Shown: piece by piece, positions 57,341 through 64,000 of the stretch
Layout of the letters: every line of letters begins with the position of its first letter
Position numbering within the stretch: the stretch's first letter is position 1
Assembly: GCF_001570525.1 (NCBI RefSeq)
Contig: NZ_BBXC01000015.1
Location: 1 to 64,000 of the forward strand
Direction of reading: 5' to 3'
DNA length: 64,000 bases
Origin: Herbidospora sakaeratensis
GTDB lineage: Bacteria; Actinomycetota; Actinomycetes; Streptosporangiales; Streptosporangiaceae
The notes under the pieces: model-generated
Seen by the model: only the letters and a program-made list of their open reading frames with translations
The model's database searches: none
Told to the model about the DNA's origin: nothing
Program-made: the position numbers and the translations under genes

Positions 57341-59338
57341 ATGGGAGACAGAGGTTCGGGTCCGGCACTGGTGATCGCGGCCGTCGTCGGCGTGGTCTCC
57401 GCCGCCGCCGTGGGCGCCGCGCTGGCGATCCAGTTCGGGCTGCCGCCGCAGTTCCGGGTCGCCTTCGAGCCGACGCCCGACTACACGGCGGGGGTGATGT
57501 TCCCCGCCCTCGGGGCCTACATCGCGGCCCGGCGGCCCCGGCTGCCGATCGGCTGGCTGATGATCGCCGGCGGCGTGTTCGAGGCGGTCAGCGTGCTGAC
57601 CTCGGCGCTGATGGTGCAGGCCGAGCACGTCGGAGACCTCGAGACGGCGGCCCTGCACCGCATCGTGGGCGTCGCCACCTGGTCGCTGGGCGGCGGGTTC
57701 CTGGCCATCCTGGTGCCGCTGTTCGGCATCGGCGGACGGCGGCCGTCGAAGGGCTGGAGCGTCTTCGGCGTCGTCGCCGCGGTGGTCATCGCGGTCCAGA
57801 CGGCGCTGCGCGTCGGCCGTCCGGCCCCGCCCGTCCCGACCCGGGGCATGTCGGCGGTCATCCCCAACCCGCTCGACTTCGGCATCCCGCGCGAGATCTG
57901 GTTGCCGGTCACCGACACCCTGTGGCTGGTCGAGCAGGGCTGCATCCTGCTGGCGCTGGTCTCGATGGTGGTCCGGCTGCGCGGCGCCGACGCCGAGACC
58001 CGGCGGGCCGTCGCCTGGCCGGCGCTGACCTTCGCCGTCTACGCCGTCCTGGTGGTGACCGGCGACCCGGCCTTCCACGCCTTCCTCGTGGGCTGGGTCG
58101 CGCTGATCCCCGTCTCGATCGCCTTCTCGGTGCTGCGGCACGGCCTGTTCGGCATCGACGACGTGCTCAGCCGGACCGTGGTCGTGGCCGGGACGGTGGC
58201 CGGGGTCAGCGCCGTCTACTTCGCCACCGGGGCCGTCTTCAGCCTCATGGCCGCCGAGTGGGACATCCTGGCGGGCCTGGCCGCCGCCCTGTTCGCGGGC
58301 GCCTTCTACCAGCCGCTGCGCCGCCTGATCCAGCGCGGCATGGACCGGCTGCTCTACGGCCCGGTCGGCGACCCGCGCTTACTGACCGCGCGGCTCGTCG
58401 ACGAGGTGCGCAACGCCGACCCGTCGGAGGCGCTGGCCGCGGTGGTCGACGTGGTCCGCGACGGCCTGGCGGTCGGCGGGGCCGCCGTCGAGGTCGTCAA
58501 CGGCCTCCACGTCACCTCGGGCCAGGTCGGGGCCGCACCACGGGAGCTCGCCCTGGTCTGGCACGGCGAACCCGTCGGCCGTCTGCTCCTGGGCCCGCCC
58601 GAGGGCGGCCGGTTCGGCGCCGCCCACGACGAACGGGTGGTCGCCACCCTGCTCCCCTACGTCGCCGACGTCGCCCACGCCGTCCGGATGGCCAGTGACC
58701 TGCAACGCTCCCGGGAGCGCATCCTGGCGGCCCGAGAGGAGGAGCGCCGGCGGCTGCGCCGCGACCTGCACGACGGGCTCGGCCAGACGCTCGGCGCGAT
58801 GGCCATGACGCTCAACATGGCCCGCCTCACCATCAAGGGCTCCCCCGCCACGGCCGACCACCTGCTGCGCGACCTGCGCTCGGGCATGGACGCGGTGGCC
58901 GGCGACATCCGCGAGCTCGTCTACGGCCTGCGCCCGCCCGCCCTCGACGACCTCGGCCTGGTGGAGGCGATCCGCACGCTGGCCGCCGAGACCCTCGGCG
59001 CCGAGACGATGGTCCACGTGGCCTCCGACGGCCCGATGGACGACCTGCCGGCGGCGGCCGAGGTGGCGGCGTACCGGATCGCGCAGGAGGCGCTCACGAA
59101 CGTGCGGCGGCACGCCCACGCCAGGCGGGTGTCGATCGCGCTGACGCGGCAGGACGACCTGCTGACGGTCCGGGTCGCCGACGACGGGATCGGGCTGCCC
59201 GAGGTGCGCCGGGCGGGGGTCGGCACCTCGTCGATGCGCGAGCGGGCGGCCGAGCTCGGCGGCTCGTGCGCGATCACCGCGCCCGACACGGGGGGCACGG
59301 TCGTGACCGCCCGGTTGCCGTTGACCGGCGCCATGTGA
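57341..59338 (+). CDS. NarL-type sensor histidine kinase (paralog 2)
   Basis: 665 aa. Transmembrane helices over residues ~8-290, a conserved LRHGLFGIDDVLSRTV segment, a GAF-like region, HisKA_3 with H477 in RRDLHDGLGQTL and a HATPase_c domain ending GGTVVTARLPL. TACCCT at 57327-57332 lies 8 nt upstream of the ATG. A rare TTA codon sits at residue 347. The SARP-response-regulator fusion follows 24 bp downstream, forming a two-component pair with it. Confidence 0.9.
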   Translation: MGDRGSGPALVIAAVVGVVSAAAVGAALAIQFGLPPQFRVAFEPTPDYTAGVMFPALGAYIAARRPRLPIGWLMIAGGVFEAVSVLTSALMVQAEHVGDLETAALHRIVGVATWSLGGGFLAILVPLFGIGGRRPSKGWSVFGVVAAVVIAVQTALRVGRPAPPVPTRGMSAVIPNPLDFGIPREIWLPVTDTLWLVEQGCILLALVSMVVRLRGADAETRRAVAWPALTFAVYAVLVVTGDPAFHAFLVGWVALIPVSIAFSVLRHGLFGIDDVLSRTVVVAGTVAGVSAVYFATGAVFSLMAAEWDILAGLAAALFAGAFYQPLRRLIQRGMDRLLYGPVGDPRLLTARLVDEVRNADPSEALAAVVDVVRDGLAVGGAAVEVVNGLHVTSGQVGAAPRELALVWHGEPVGRLLLGPPEGGRFGAAHDERVVATLLPYVADVAHAVRMASDLQRSRERILAAREEERRRLRRDLHDGLGQTLGAMAMTLNMARLTIKGSPATADHLLRDLRSGMDAVAGDIRELVYGLRPPALDDLGLVEAIRTLAAETLGAETMVHVASDGPMDDLPAAAEVAAYRIAQEALTNVRRHAHARRVSIALTRQDDLLTVRVADDGIGLPEVRRAGVGTSSMRERAAELGGSCAITAPDTGGTVVTARLPLTGAM

Positions 59339-59362
59339 CGTTGCTCTACGCTTACCACCACC

Positions 59363-60805
59363 ATGGTGATACTTCGGGCCCTGGGGCCGTTCCAGGCCGT
59401 TTCCGACGGACGGCCGCTCGACCTGGGAGGTCAGCGGCAGCAGGCCGTTCTGGCCCGCCTTCTGGTGGCGGGCGGGCGGGCGATTCCCGTCACCACCCTG
59501 ATCGACGAGTTGTGGCCGGGGCGTCCGCCCGCGCAGGCGCTCTCGACGATCCAGGGCTACGTGTCCCGCCTGCGGCGGGCGCTGGAGCCGGGCCGCGCGC
59601 CGCGTGAGGAGGCCGGGGTGCTGGTGTCGGCCCCGCCCGGCTACGCGTTGCGGGCCGGTGTCGAGGACGTCGACGTCTGGCACTTCGAGCACCTCGTGAA
59701 ACGCGACGACGGCGCCGACCTGGCGGCCACGCTGACCCGGCTCGACACCGCGCTCGGGTTGTGGCGCGGCCCCGCGCTGGCCGAGTTCGGCGACCTGGCC
59801 TGGGCCCAGACCGAGGCGCAGCGGCTCGACGACCTGCGGCTGATCGCGGTCGAGCGGCGCGCCGACGCGGCCGTCCGGCTGGGCCGCAGCGCCGCGCTCA
59901 TCCCCGACCTGGAGGCGCACGCCTCCGCCCACCCGCTGCGCGAGGAGGCGTGGCGGCTGCTCGCCCTGGCCCTCTACCGGGCCGGCCGCCAGGCCGACGC
60001 GCTCGGCGCGCTGCGCCGGGCCCGCGACGTGCTGCGCGACGACCTCGGGCTCGACCTGGGCCCCGCGCTCCAGCGGCTGGAGCAGGACATCCTCGGGCAG
60101 GCCGCCCATCTCGACGGCCCCGCCGCCCCGCCCGTGGCGGTCGCCGCCCCGCGCCCGGCCGAGGTGCTGCGGGTGGTCGTGGCCGACGACCAGGCCCTGG
60201 TGCGCACCGGGCTGAAGGTCGTCCTCGACAGCGAGCCCGGCCTCGAACTGGTGGCCGTGGCCGAGAACGGCGAGCAGGCGATCCAGCAGGTCCACCTGAC
60301 CCGCCCCGACGTCGTGCTGATGGACATCCAGATGCCGCGCCTCGACGGCCTCGCGGCGGCCCGGCGCATCCTGGCCGAGACTGACCCGCCGAAGGTGATC
60401 ATGATGACCACCTTCGGCACCGACGACAACCTCTACTCGGCGCTGCGCGCCGGGGTCAGCGGCTTCGTGCTGAAGACCTCGGCCCCCGAGCAGCTCATCG
60501 CCGCGATCCGGGCCGCCGTGGCGGGCGACGCGCTGATCGACCCGGCCGTGACGACCCACCTGATCGCCGCCTTCGCGGGCCGCCACAACCCGGCCGCGCC
60601 GGGCGGGCTGAGCGACACCGAGGTCGACCTGGTCCGGCTGATCGCGCGCGGCTTCACCAACCGCCAGATCGCGGTCACCCTGGCCGTCGAGGAGGCGGAG
60701 GTCGCCGCCGAGGTGACCGGCCTGCTCAAACGCCTCGATCTGATCGACCGGGCCCAGCTCGTGGTGCTCGCCTACGAGTCGGGGCTGGTCAGCCCGGGAA
60801 CGTGA
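59363..60805 (+). CDS. SARP (OmpR_C + BTAD) - NarL response regulator fusion
   Basis: 480 aa. Residues ~1-90: winged-helix OmpR_C-type DNA-binding domain of SARP activators (LRALGPFQAVSDGRPLDLGG). ~95-240: bacterial transcription activation domain (TPR-like: WRGPALAEFGDLAW, HPLREEAWRLLALALYRAGRQ). ~265-390: receiver domain with phospho-acceptor D321 (VLMDIQMPRLDG) and K371. ~410-475: LuxR-type helix-turn-helix (LSDTEVDLVRLIARGFTNRQIA). One protein thus carries two DNA-binding domains around a receiver, presumably phosphorylated by the adjacent kinase. SARPs often activate secondary-metabolite genes. Confidence 0.87.
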   Translation: MVILRALGPFQAVSDGRPLDLGGQRQQAVLARLLVAGGRAIPVTTLIDELWPGRPPAQALSTIQGYVSRLRRALEPGRAPREEAGVLVSAPPGYALRAGVEDVDVWHFEHLVKRDDGADLAATLTRLDTALGLWRGPALAEFGDLAWAQTEAQRLDDLRLIAVERRADAAVRLGRSAALIPDLEAHASAHPLREEAWRLLALALYRAGRQADALGALRRARDVLRDDLGLDLGPALQRLEQDILGQAAHLDGPAAPPVAVAAPRPAEVLRVVVADDQALVRTGLKVVLDSEPGLELVAVAENGEQAIQQVHLTRPDVVLMDIQMPRLDGLAAARRILAETDPPKVIMMTTFGTDDNLYSALRAGVSGFVLKTSAPEQLIAAIRAAVAGDALIDPAVTTHLIAAFAGRHNPAAPGGLSDTEVDLVRLIARGFTNRQIAVTLAVEEAEVAAEVTGLLKRLDLIDRAQLVVLAYESGLVSPGT

Positions 60806-60825
60806 CACGGGTGCTTATCGTCACA

Positions 60826-60855
60826 TTGATGAAAACAAAGCGCTCCCCGTAGGCT
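60826..60855 (+). promoter_or_regulatory. nadE promoter
   Basis: TTGATG (60826-60831), an 18-bp spacer, then TAGGCT (60850-60855), which ends 6 nt before the GTG of nadE. Leaderless layout. Confidence 0.75.
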
Positions 60856-60861
60856 GGTCCC

Positions 60862-62610
60862 GTGGCCCAACTCCGCATCGCACTCGCCCAGACCAACCCC
60901 GTCGTCGGCGACCTCGCCGGGAACGCCGACCGGCTCGTCGAATGGACCGGCAAGGCCCACGCGGGCGGCGCCCACCTGGTGCTCTTCACCGAGATGTTCC
61001 TGACCGGCTACCCGGTCGAAGACCTGGTGCTGCGCGCCTCCTTCGTCGACGCGTCGATCGCGACCCTGGAGAGCTGCGCCCGCCGCCTGGCCGACGCCGG
61101 TTACGGCGACCTCCCGGTCGTCGTCGGCTACGTCGACCGCGCCGACCGGGTGGCCCGGGTGGGCCAGCCCAAGGGCGCCCCCCTCGACGCCGCCGCCGTC
61201 CTCTTCCAGGGCCGCGTGGTCGCCCGCACGGCCAAGCACCACCTGCCGAACTACGGCGTCTTCGACGAATACCGCTACTTCGTGCGCGGCGACCGGCTGC
61301 CCGTCTTCCGCCTCCACGGCGTCGACGTGGCCGTCGCGATCTGCGAGGACCTGTGGCAGGAGGGCGGCCCGGTGTCGGTGGCCGGCGCGGCCGGGGCGGG
61401 CCTGCTGGTGGTGCCGAACGCCTCGCCGTACGAGCGCGAGAAGGACGACGTGCGCCGCGACCTGTGCGCCCGCCGCGCCCGCGAGGCGGGCTGCGCCCTG
61501 GCCTACGCCAACCAGGTCGGCGGCCAGGACGAACTGGTCTTCGACGGCGACTCCCTCGTGGTCGGCGCCGACGGCGCGCTGATCGCCCGCGCGGCCCAGT
61601 TCACCGAGGAACTCCTCTTCGCCGACCTCGACCTGCCGCTCGGCTCGGGCGACCCCGGCGAGTCGGTGTACGACGCCGGCGACGGCACCACGATCACGGT
61701 CGACCGGGTGGTCCTGTCGGAGGAGCCGGTGGCCTTCGCGCCGCAGGAGCCGGTGATCGCCGAGCGCCTCGACGACGCCGCCGAGGTCTACGGCGCGCTC
61801 GTGCTCGGCGTGCGCGACTACGTCGAGAAGAACGGCTTCCGCTCGGTCATCCTGGGCCTGTCGGGCGGCATCGACTCGGCCCTGACCGCCACCATCGCCG
61901 CCGACGCCATCGGCGCCGACCGCGTCCACGTGGTGCTGATGCCCTCGCGCTACAGCTCCGACCACTCGATCGCCGACGCCGAGGAACTGGTGCGCCGCCA
62001 GGGCCTGCACTCCCGGGTGCTGCCCATCGCCGACACCGTCGCCGCCTTCGAGAAGGAGGTCGAGCTGACGGGCCTGGCGGCCGAGAACCTCCAGGCCCGG
62101 GTCCGCGGCATGTTCCTCATGTCACTGTCGAACCAGCACGGCCACCTGGTCCTGACCACGGGCAACAAGAGCGAACTGGCAGCCGGCTACTCGACCCTCT
62201 ACGGCGACTCGGCGGGCGGCTTCGCGCCGATCAAGGACGTGCCCAAGACCCTGGTCTGGGAGTTGTCCCGGTGGCGCAACACCCAGTCCGACCCGCCCCC
62301 GATCCCGGAGAACTCGATCACCAAGGAGCCCAGCGCCGAACTGCGGCCCGACCAGCGCGACACCGACTCCCTGCCGCCCTACGAGGTGCTCGACCGGCTG
62401 CTCGACGACTACGTCGAGAAGGACATGGGCCGCGACGCGCTGATCGCGGCGGGCCACGACCCGGAGCTGGTGCTGCGCATCATCCGGCTGGTCGACTTCG
62501 CCGAGTACAAGCGGCGGCAGTACCCGCCGGGCCCCAAGATCAGCCCGAAGAACTTCGGCCGCGACCGCCGCCTGCCGATCACCAGCAAGTGGCGCGAGAT
62601 GCCGTCATAG
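60862..62610 (+). CDS. nadE: Glutamine-dependent NAD+ synthetase
   Basis: 582 aa, two domains. The N-terminal nitrilase-type amidase (E44 in FTEMFLTGYP, K125 in AKHHLPNYG, C161 in ICEDLWQ) releases ammonia from glutamine; the C-terminal synthetase (P-loop-like LSGGIDSAL from residue 333) adenylates and amidates nicotinic acid adenine dinucleotide to NAD+. Full length. GTG start with a good leaderless promoter. Its position near glnA2 is typical of actinobacteria. Confidence 0.96.
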   Translation: MAQLRIALAQTNPVVGDLAGNADRLVEWTGKAHAGGAHLVLFTEMFLTGYPVEDLVLRASFVDASIATLESCARRLADAGYGDLPVVVGYVDRADRVARVGQPKGAPLDAAAVLFQGRVVARTAKHHLPNYGVFDEYRYFVRGDRLPVFRLHGVDVAVAICEDLWQEGGPVSVAGAAGAGLLVVPNASPYEREKDDVRRDLCARRAREAGCALAYANQVGGQDELVFDGDSLVVGADGALIARAAQFTEELLFADLDLPLGSGDPGESVYDAGDGTTITVDRVVLSEEPVAFAPQEPVIAERLDDAAEVYGALVLGVRDYVEKNGFRSVILGLSGGIDSALTATIAADAIGADRVHVVLMPSRYSSDHSIADAEELVRRQGLHSRVLPIADTVAAFEKEVELTGLAAENLQARVRGMFLMSLSNQHGHLVLTTGNKSELAAGYSTLYGDSAGGFAPIKDVPKTLVWELSRWRNTQSDPPPIPENSITKEPSAELRPDQRDTDSLPPYEVLDRLLDDYVEKDMGRDALIAAGHDPELVLRIIRLVDFAEYKRRQYPPGPKISPKNFGRDRRLPITSKWREMPS

Positions 62611-62817
62611 CGACTTCGCCCTGGGCGGTGACACCACCGCCCAGTAATGGAAGCCGAGCCCGATGCCCCAGAACACGATCGACCACATGGGCCAGAAGAA
62701 GTGGTCGGAGTCGTAGAGCCGCCAGACGATGACCTGGGCGAGGTTCGACAACACGTAGAACAGCAGGTGGAGCCGCAGGCCCCATTTCCGGCCGCTTTCG
62801 CTCATGGCGCTTTTCAT
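62605..62817 (-). CDS. Small 2TM-domain protein
   Basis: 70 aa with two transmembrane helices (residues ~17-35 and ~42-60) and a short hydrophilic connector, the 2TM family pattern. ATG at 62817 is supported by TAGCGT (62829 down to 62824), 6 nt upstream; an internal ATG at 62805 is an alternative. The stop overlaps the nadE stop region by 6 bp. Function unknown; in other systems 2TM domains accompany histidine kinases. Confidence 0.7.
   Translation of the reverse strand: MKSAMSESGRKWGLRLHLLFYVLSNLAQVIVWRLYDSDHFFWPMWSIVFWGIGLGFHYWAVVSPPRAKSL
62621..62644. terminator. Bidirectional terminator hairpin after nadE
   Basis: Perfect 10-bp stem CTGGGCGGTG/CACCGCCCAG with an ACAC loop, 11 bp after the nadE stop. 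It lies inside the 3' coding end of the convergent 2TM gene, so it may serve nadE mainly. Confidence 0.6.
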
Positions 62818-62829
62818 ACCGGCACGCTA
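62818..62829 (-). promoter_or_regulatory. Leaderless -10 element of the 2TM gene
   Basis: Minus-strand TAGCGT (62829 down to 62824) ends 6 nt before the ATG at 62817. Confidence 0.45.
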
Positions 62830-62929
62830 GGTCGGCGGAGTTGACGGCCAGTGAATCGCGCGTCCAGTGGCCGTCAAGTGCGTCCGCCGTTCAATGGGTG
62901 GCGAAATCCCCCGTTGAAAGGTGCATTCG

Positions 62930-63721
62930 ATGATGACTCGCCGAGCGATATTGGCCGGATCCGCTATCGTGGCGGCCGGCGCCATGGTGGGAGCGGCCGA
63001 GGCGCAGGCCCGGCCGCGGCCCAGGCCCAAGCCCACGGTGGTGCTCGTGCACGGCGCGTTCGCCGACGCCTCCGGCTGGAACGACGTGGCCGCCAAGCTG
63101 ATCCGCGACGGCTATCCGGTCATCGCGCCGGCCAACCCGCTGCGATCGGTGTCGTCCGACGCCGCCTACCTGGCCAGTGTGCTCGCCACGATCGGCGGCC
63201 CGATCGTGGTGGCGGCGCACTCCTACGGCGGCATCGTCGCCACCAACGCCGCCGAGGGCAACCCGAACGTGAAGGCGCTGGTGTACGTCGCCGCGTTCGC
63301 CCCCGACAAGGACGAGTCCCTGATCGATCTGCAGAGCAGGTTCCCGGGCACCCGGCTTGACGAGTCGGCGCTGGACATCCGCCCCTACGGGGAGCAGCTC
63401 CTCGACGCGTACATCAAGAAGGAGGTCTTCCACGACGTCTTCGCCGGCGACCTGCCCCGGTCGGCCACGAGCCTGATGCAGGCGAGCCAGCGCCCCGCCG
63501 ACCTGCGCGCCCTCGGGGAGAAGTCGGGCGCCCCGGCCTGGCGGACCATCCCCTCCTACTATCTGGTCGCCAAGAACGACCAGGTGCTGCCCGCCGCCAC
63601 GCAGCGGTTCATGGCGCAGCGGGCCGGGTCGCAGATCCGCGAGGTCGCCTCCTCGCACGTCGCGATGATCTCCCAGCCGTCCGCGACGGCCGACCTCATC
63701 CGGCGCGCCGCCGACCGCTGA
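62930..63721 (+). CDS. Secreted alpha/beta-hydrolase
   Basis: 263 aa. The N-terminus MMTRRAILAGSAIVAAGAM has a twin-arginine followed by a hydrophobic stretch and an Ala-rich cleavage region, a Tat-like signal. Oxyanion HG in VLVHGAFADASGW, nucleophile S98 in AAHSYGG, and a late histidine in SSHVAMI. It resembles the esterase/salicylate-esterase-like hydrolases. AAAGG ribosome site before ATG 62930; in-frame GTG 62921 is less likely. Confidence 0.83.
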   Translation: MMTRRAILAGSAIVAAGAMVGAAEAQARPRPRPKPTVVLVHGAFADASGWNDVAAKLIRDGYPVIAPANPLRSVSSDAAYLASVLATIGGPIVVAAHSYGGIVATNAAEGNPNVKALVYVAAFAPDKDESLIDLQSRFPGTRLDESALDIRPYGEQLLDAYIKKEVFHDVFAGDLPRSATSLMQASQRPADLRALGEKSGAPAWRTIPSYYLVAKNDQVLPAATQRFMAQRAGSQIREVASSHVAMISQPSATADLIRRAADR

Positions 63722-63727
63722 CGCGAA

Positions 63728-63748
63728 GGGGCCAGGGTCGGGCCCCGG
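63728..63748 (+). terminator. Hairpin after the secreted hydrolase gene
   Basis: GGGGCC and GGCCCC pair around a short loop just after the stop codon; GC-rich, without a T tract. Confidence 0.4.
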
Positions 63749-63806
63749 CCCGCGCGGCGGAAGGTCCGGGGTGAACAGATCCCCTGGTCGCGGCCACACT
63801 GACGGC

Positions 63807-64000
63807 ATGCGCCGACCCTTGTCACGCGCGGCCGTGGCCGTCGTCGCCACGGCGGCCTCCTGCCGGCCGGTCCCGCCTCGGCGGGGGTGTGGCGGCTCAC
63901 CGACGGGTTCGAGCCGTCGACGAACCCGGAGTCCCGGTGGTCGTTCACCGAGGAGGGCGGCCCGAGTACACCAGTTCGACGGTCACGCCGCGCCCCGGGA
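63807..64000 (+). pseudogene. 5' end of a secreted protein gene with an apparent frameshift (partial)
   Basis: From ATG 63807 the frame reads MRRPLSRAAVAVVATAA, the start of a signal peptide, then changes near 63851-63862 to LLPAGPASAGVWRLTDGFEPSTNPESRWSFTEEGG; a further shift may follow near 63960, where EYTSSTVTPRPG is readable. The gene runs off the window. No ORF spans the region, so either a sequencing error or a pseudogene. Function unknown; resembles secreted proteins with a carbohydrate-binding or peptidase module only by signal peptide. Confidence 0.45.

Noticed and set aside
1-64000. CRISPR array, tRNA, rRNA or insertion sequence
   Set aside because: No regularly spaced repeats, cloverleaf-like genes, transposase or paired terminal repeats were recognised on reading both strands.

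Overview
This 64 kb window is very GC-rich. It uses many GTG starts, short GTGA/ATGA overlaps and leaderless-looking promoters, and it carries actinobacterial hallmarks: a conservon operon, DUF4191, GlnE-regulated glutamine synthetase, GlnA2 and a SARP domain. The backbone order sucB - lipB - lipA - DUF4191 - RDD - glnA - glnE - glnA2 - nadE matches, from memory, the core-chromosome order of Streptomyces and relatives. The mix of inserted genes looks most like a Streptosporangiales-type actinomycete (Streptosporangium/Nonomuraea/Herbidospora relatives); that placement is inference.

Layout. 1-5.1 kb: the 3' part of sucB, an unknown deaminase-like protein, then a TIGR01777 epimerase, an S51-type peptidase and lipB. 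5.1-14.7 kb: a small conserved protein, a large secreted zinc metalloprotease, the four-gene conservon (sensor kinase, roadblock, DUF742, GTPase), a degenerate M48-like membrane protein, lipA and an LLM-type oxidoreductase. 14.7-21.9 kb (minus strand): a sugar-uptake operon (LacI regulator, binding lipoprotein, two permeases, DUF3131 glycosidase, GH39 glycosidase) with a palindromic LacI operator. 22.1-25.7 kb: DUF4191, a methyltransferase, RDD and glnA behind a GlnR-type box. 25.9-38.4 kb: an accessory stretch (phosphotransferase, MazG-NUDIX fusion, SUKH-like protein, SRPBCC-hemerythrin fusion with a divergent TetR, HEPN-motif protein, membrane proteins) plus glnE, an amidotransferase and a hydrolase.

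38.5-48.8 kb is the most striking region. It is a tightly packed seven-gene operon: GrpE-like, lidless Hsp70, an 819-aa Fn3-like protein, a zinc-ribbon GTPase, a GAP1-like protein, a membrane GTPase and an ADP-ribosylglycohydrolase. It resembles the two-GTPase/GAP1 conflict cassettes predicted by comparative genomics, here joined to a private chaperone pair and an ADP-ribose eraser. It is followed by a TPR-membrane gene broken by three frameshifts.

49.8-64 kb: glnA2 (with a GlnR-like site), an orphan terpene cyclase, an expansin-like secreted protein, two paralogous NarL-type histidine kinases flanking an ArsR/MFS pair, an unusual SARP-response-regulator fusion, nadE, a 2TM protein, a secreted hydrolase and the start of another secreted protein.

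Cross-cutting signals: a 64-bp intergenic repeat present twice, both times between convergent genes; a recurrent TANNNT-N6/7-start promoter layout; a LipB whose catalytic lysine is replaced by arginine; and frameshifts confined to small accessory genes. No tRNA, rRNA, CRISPR array or insertion sequence was recognised, and no gene-free stretch exceeds about 240 bp.
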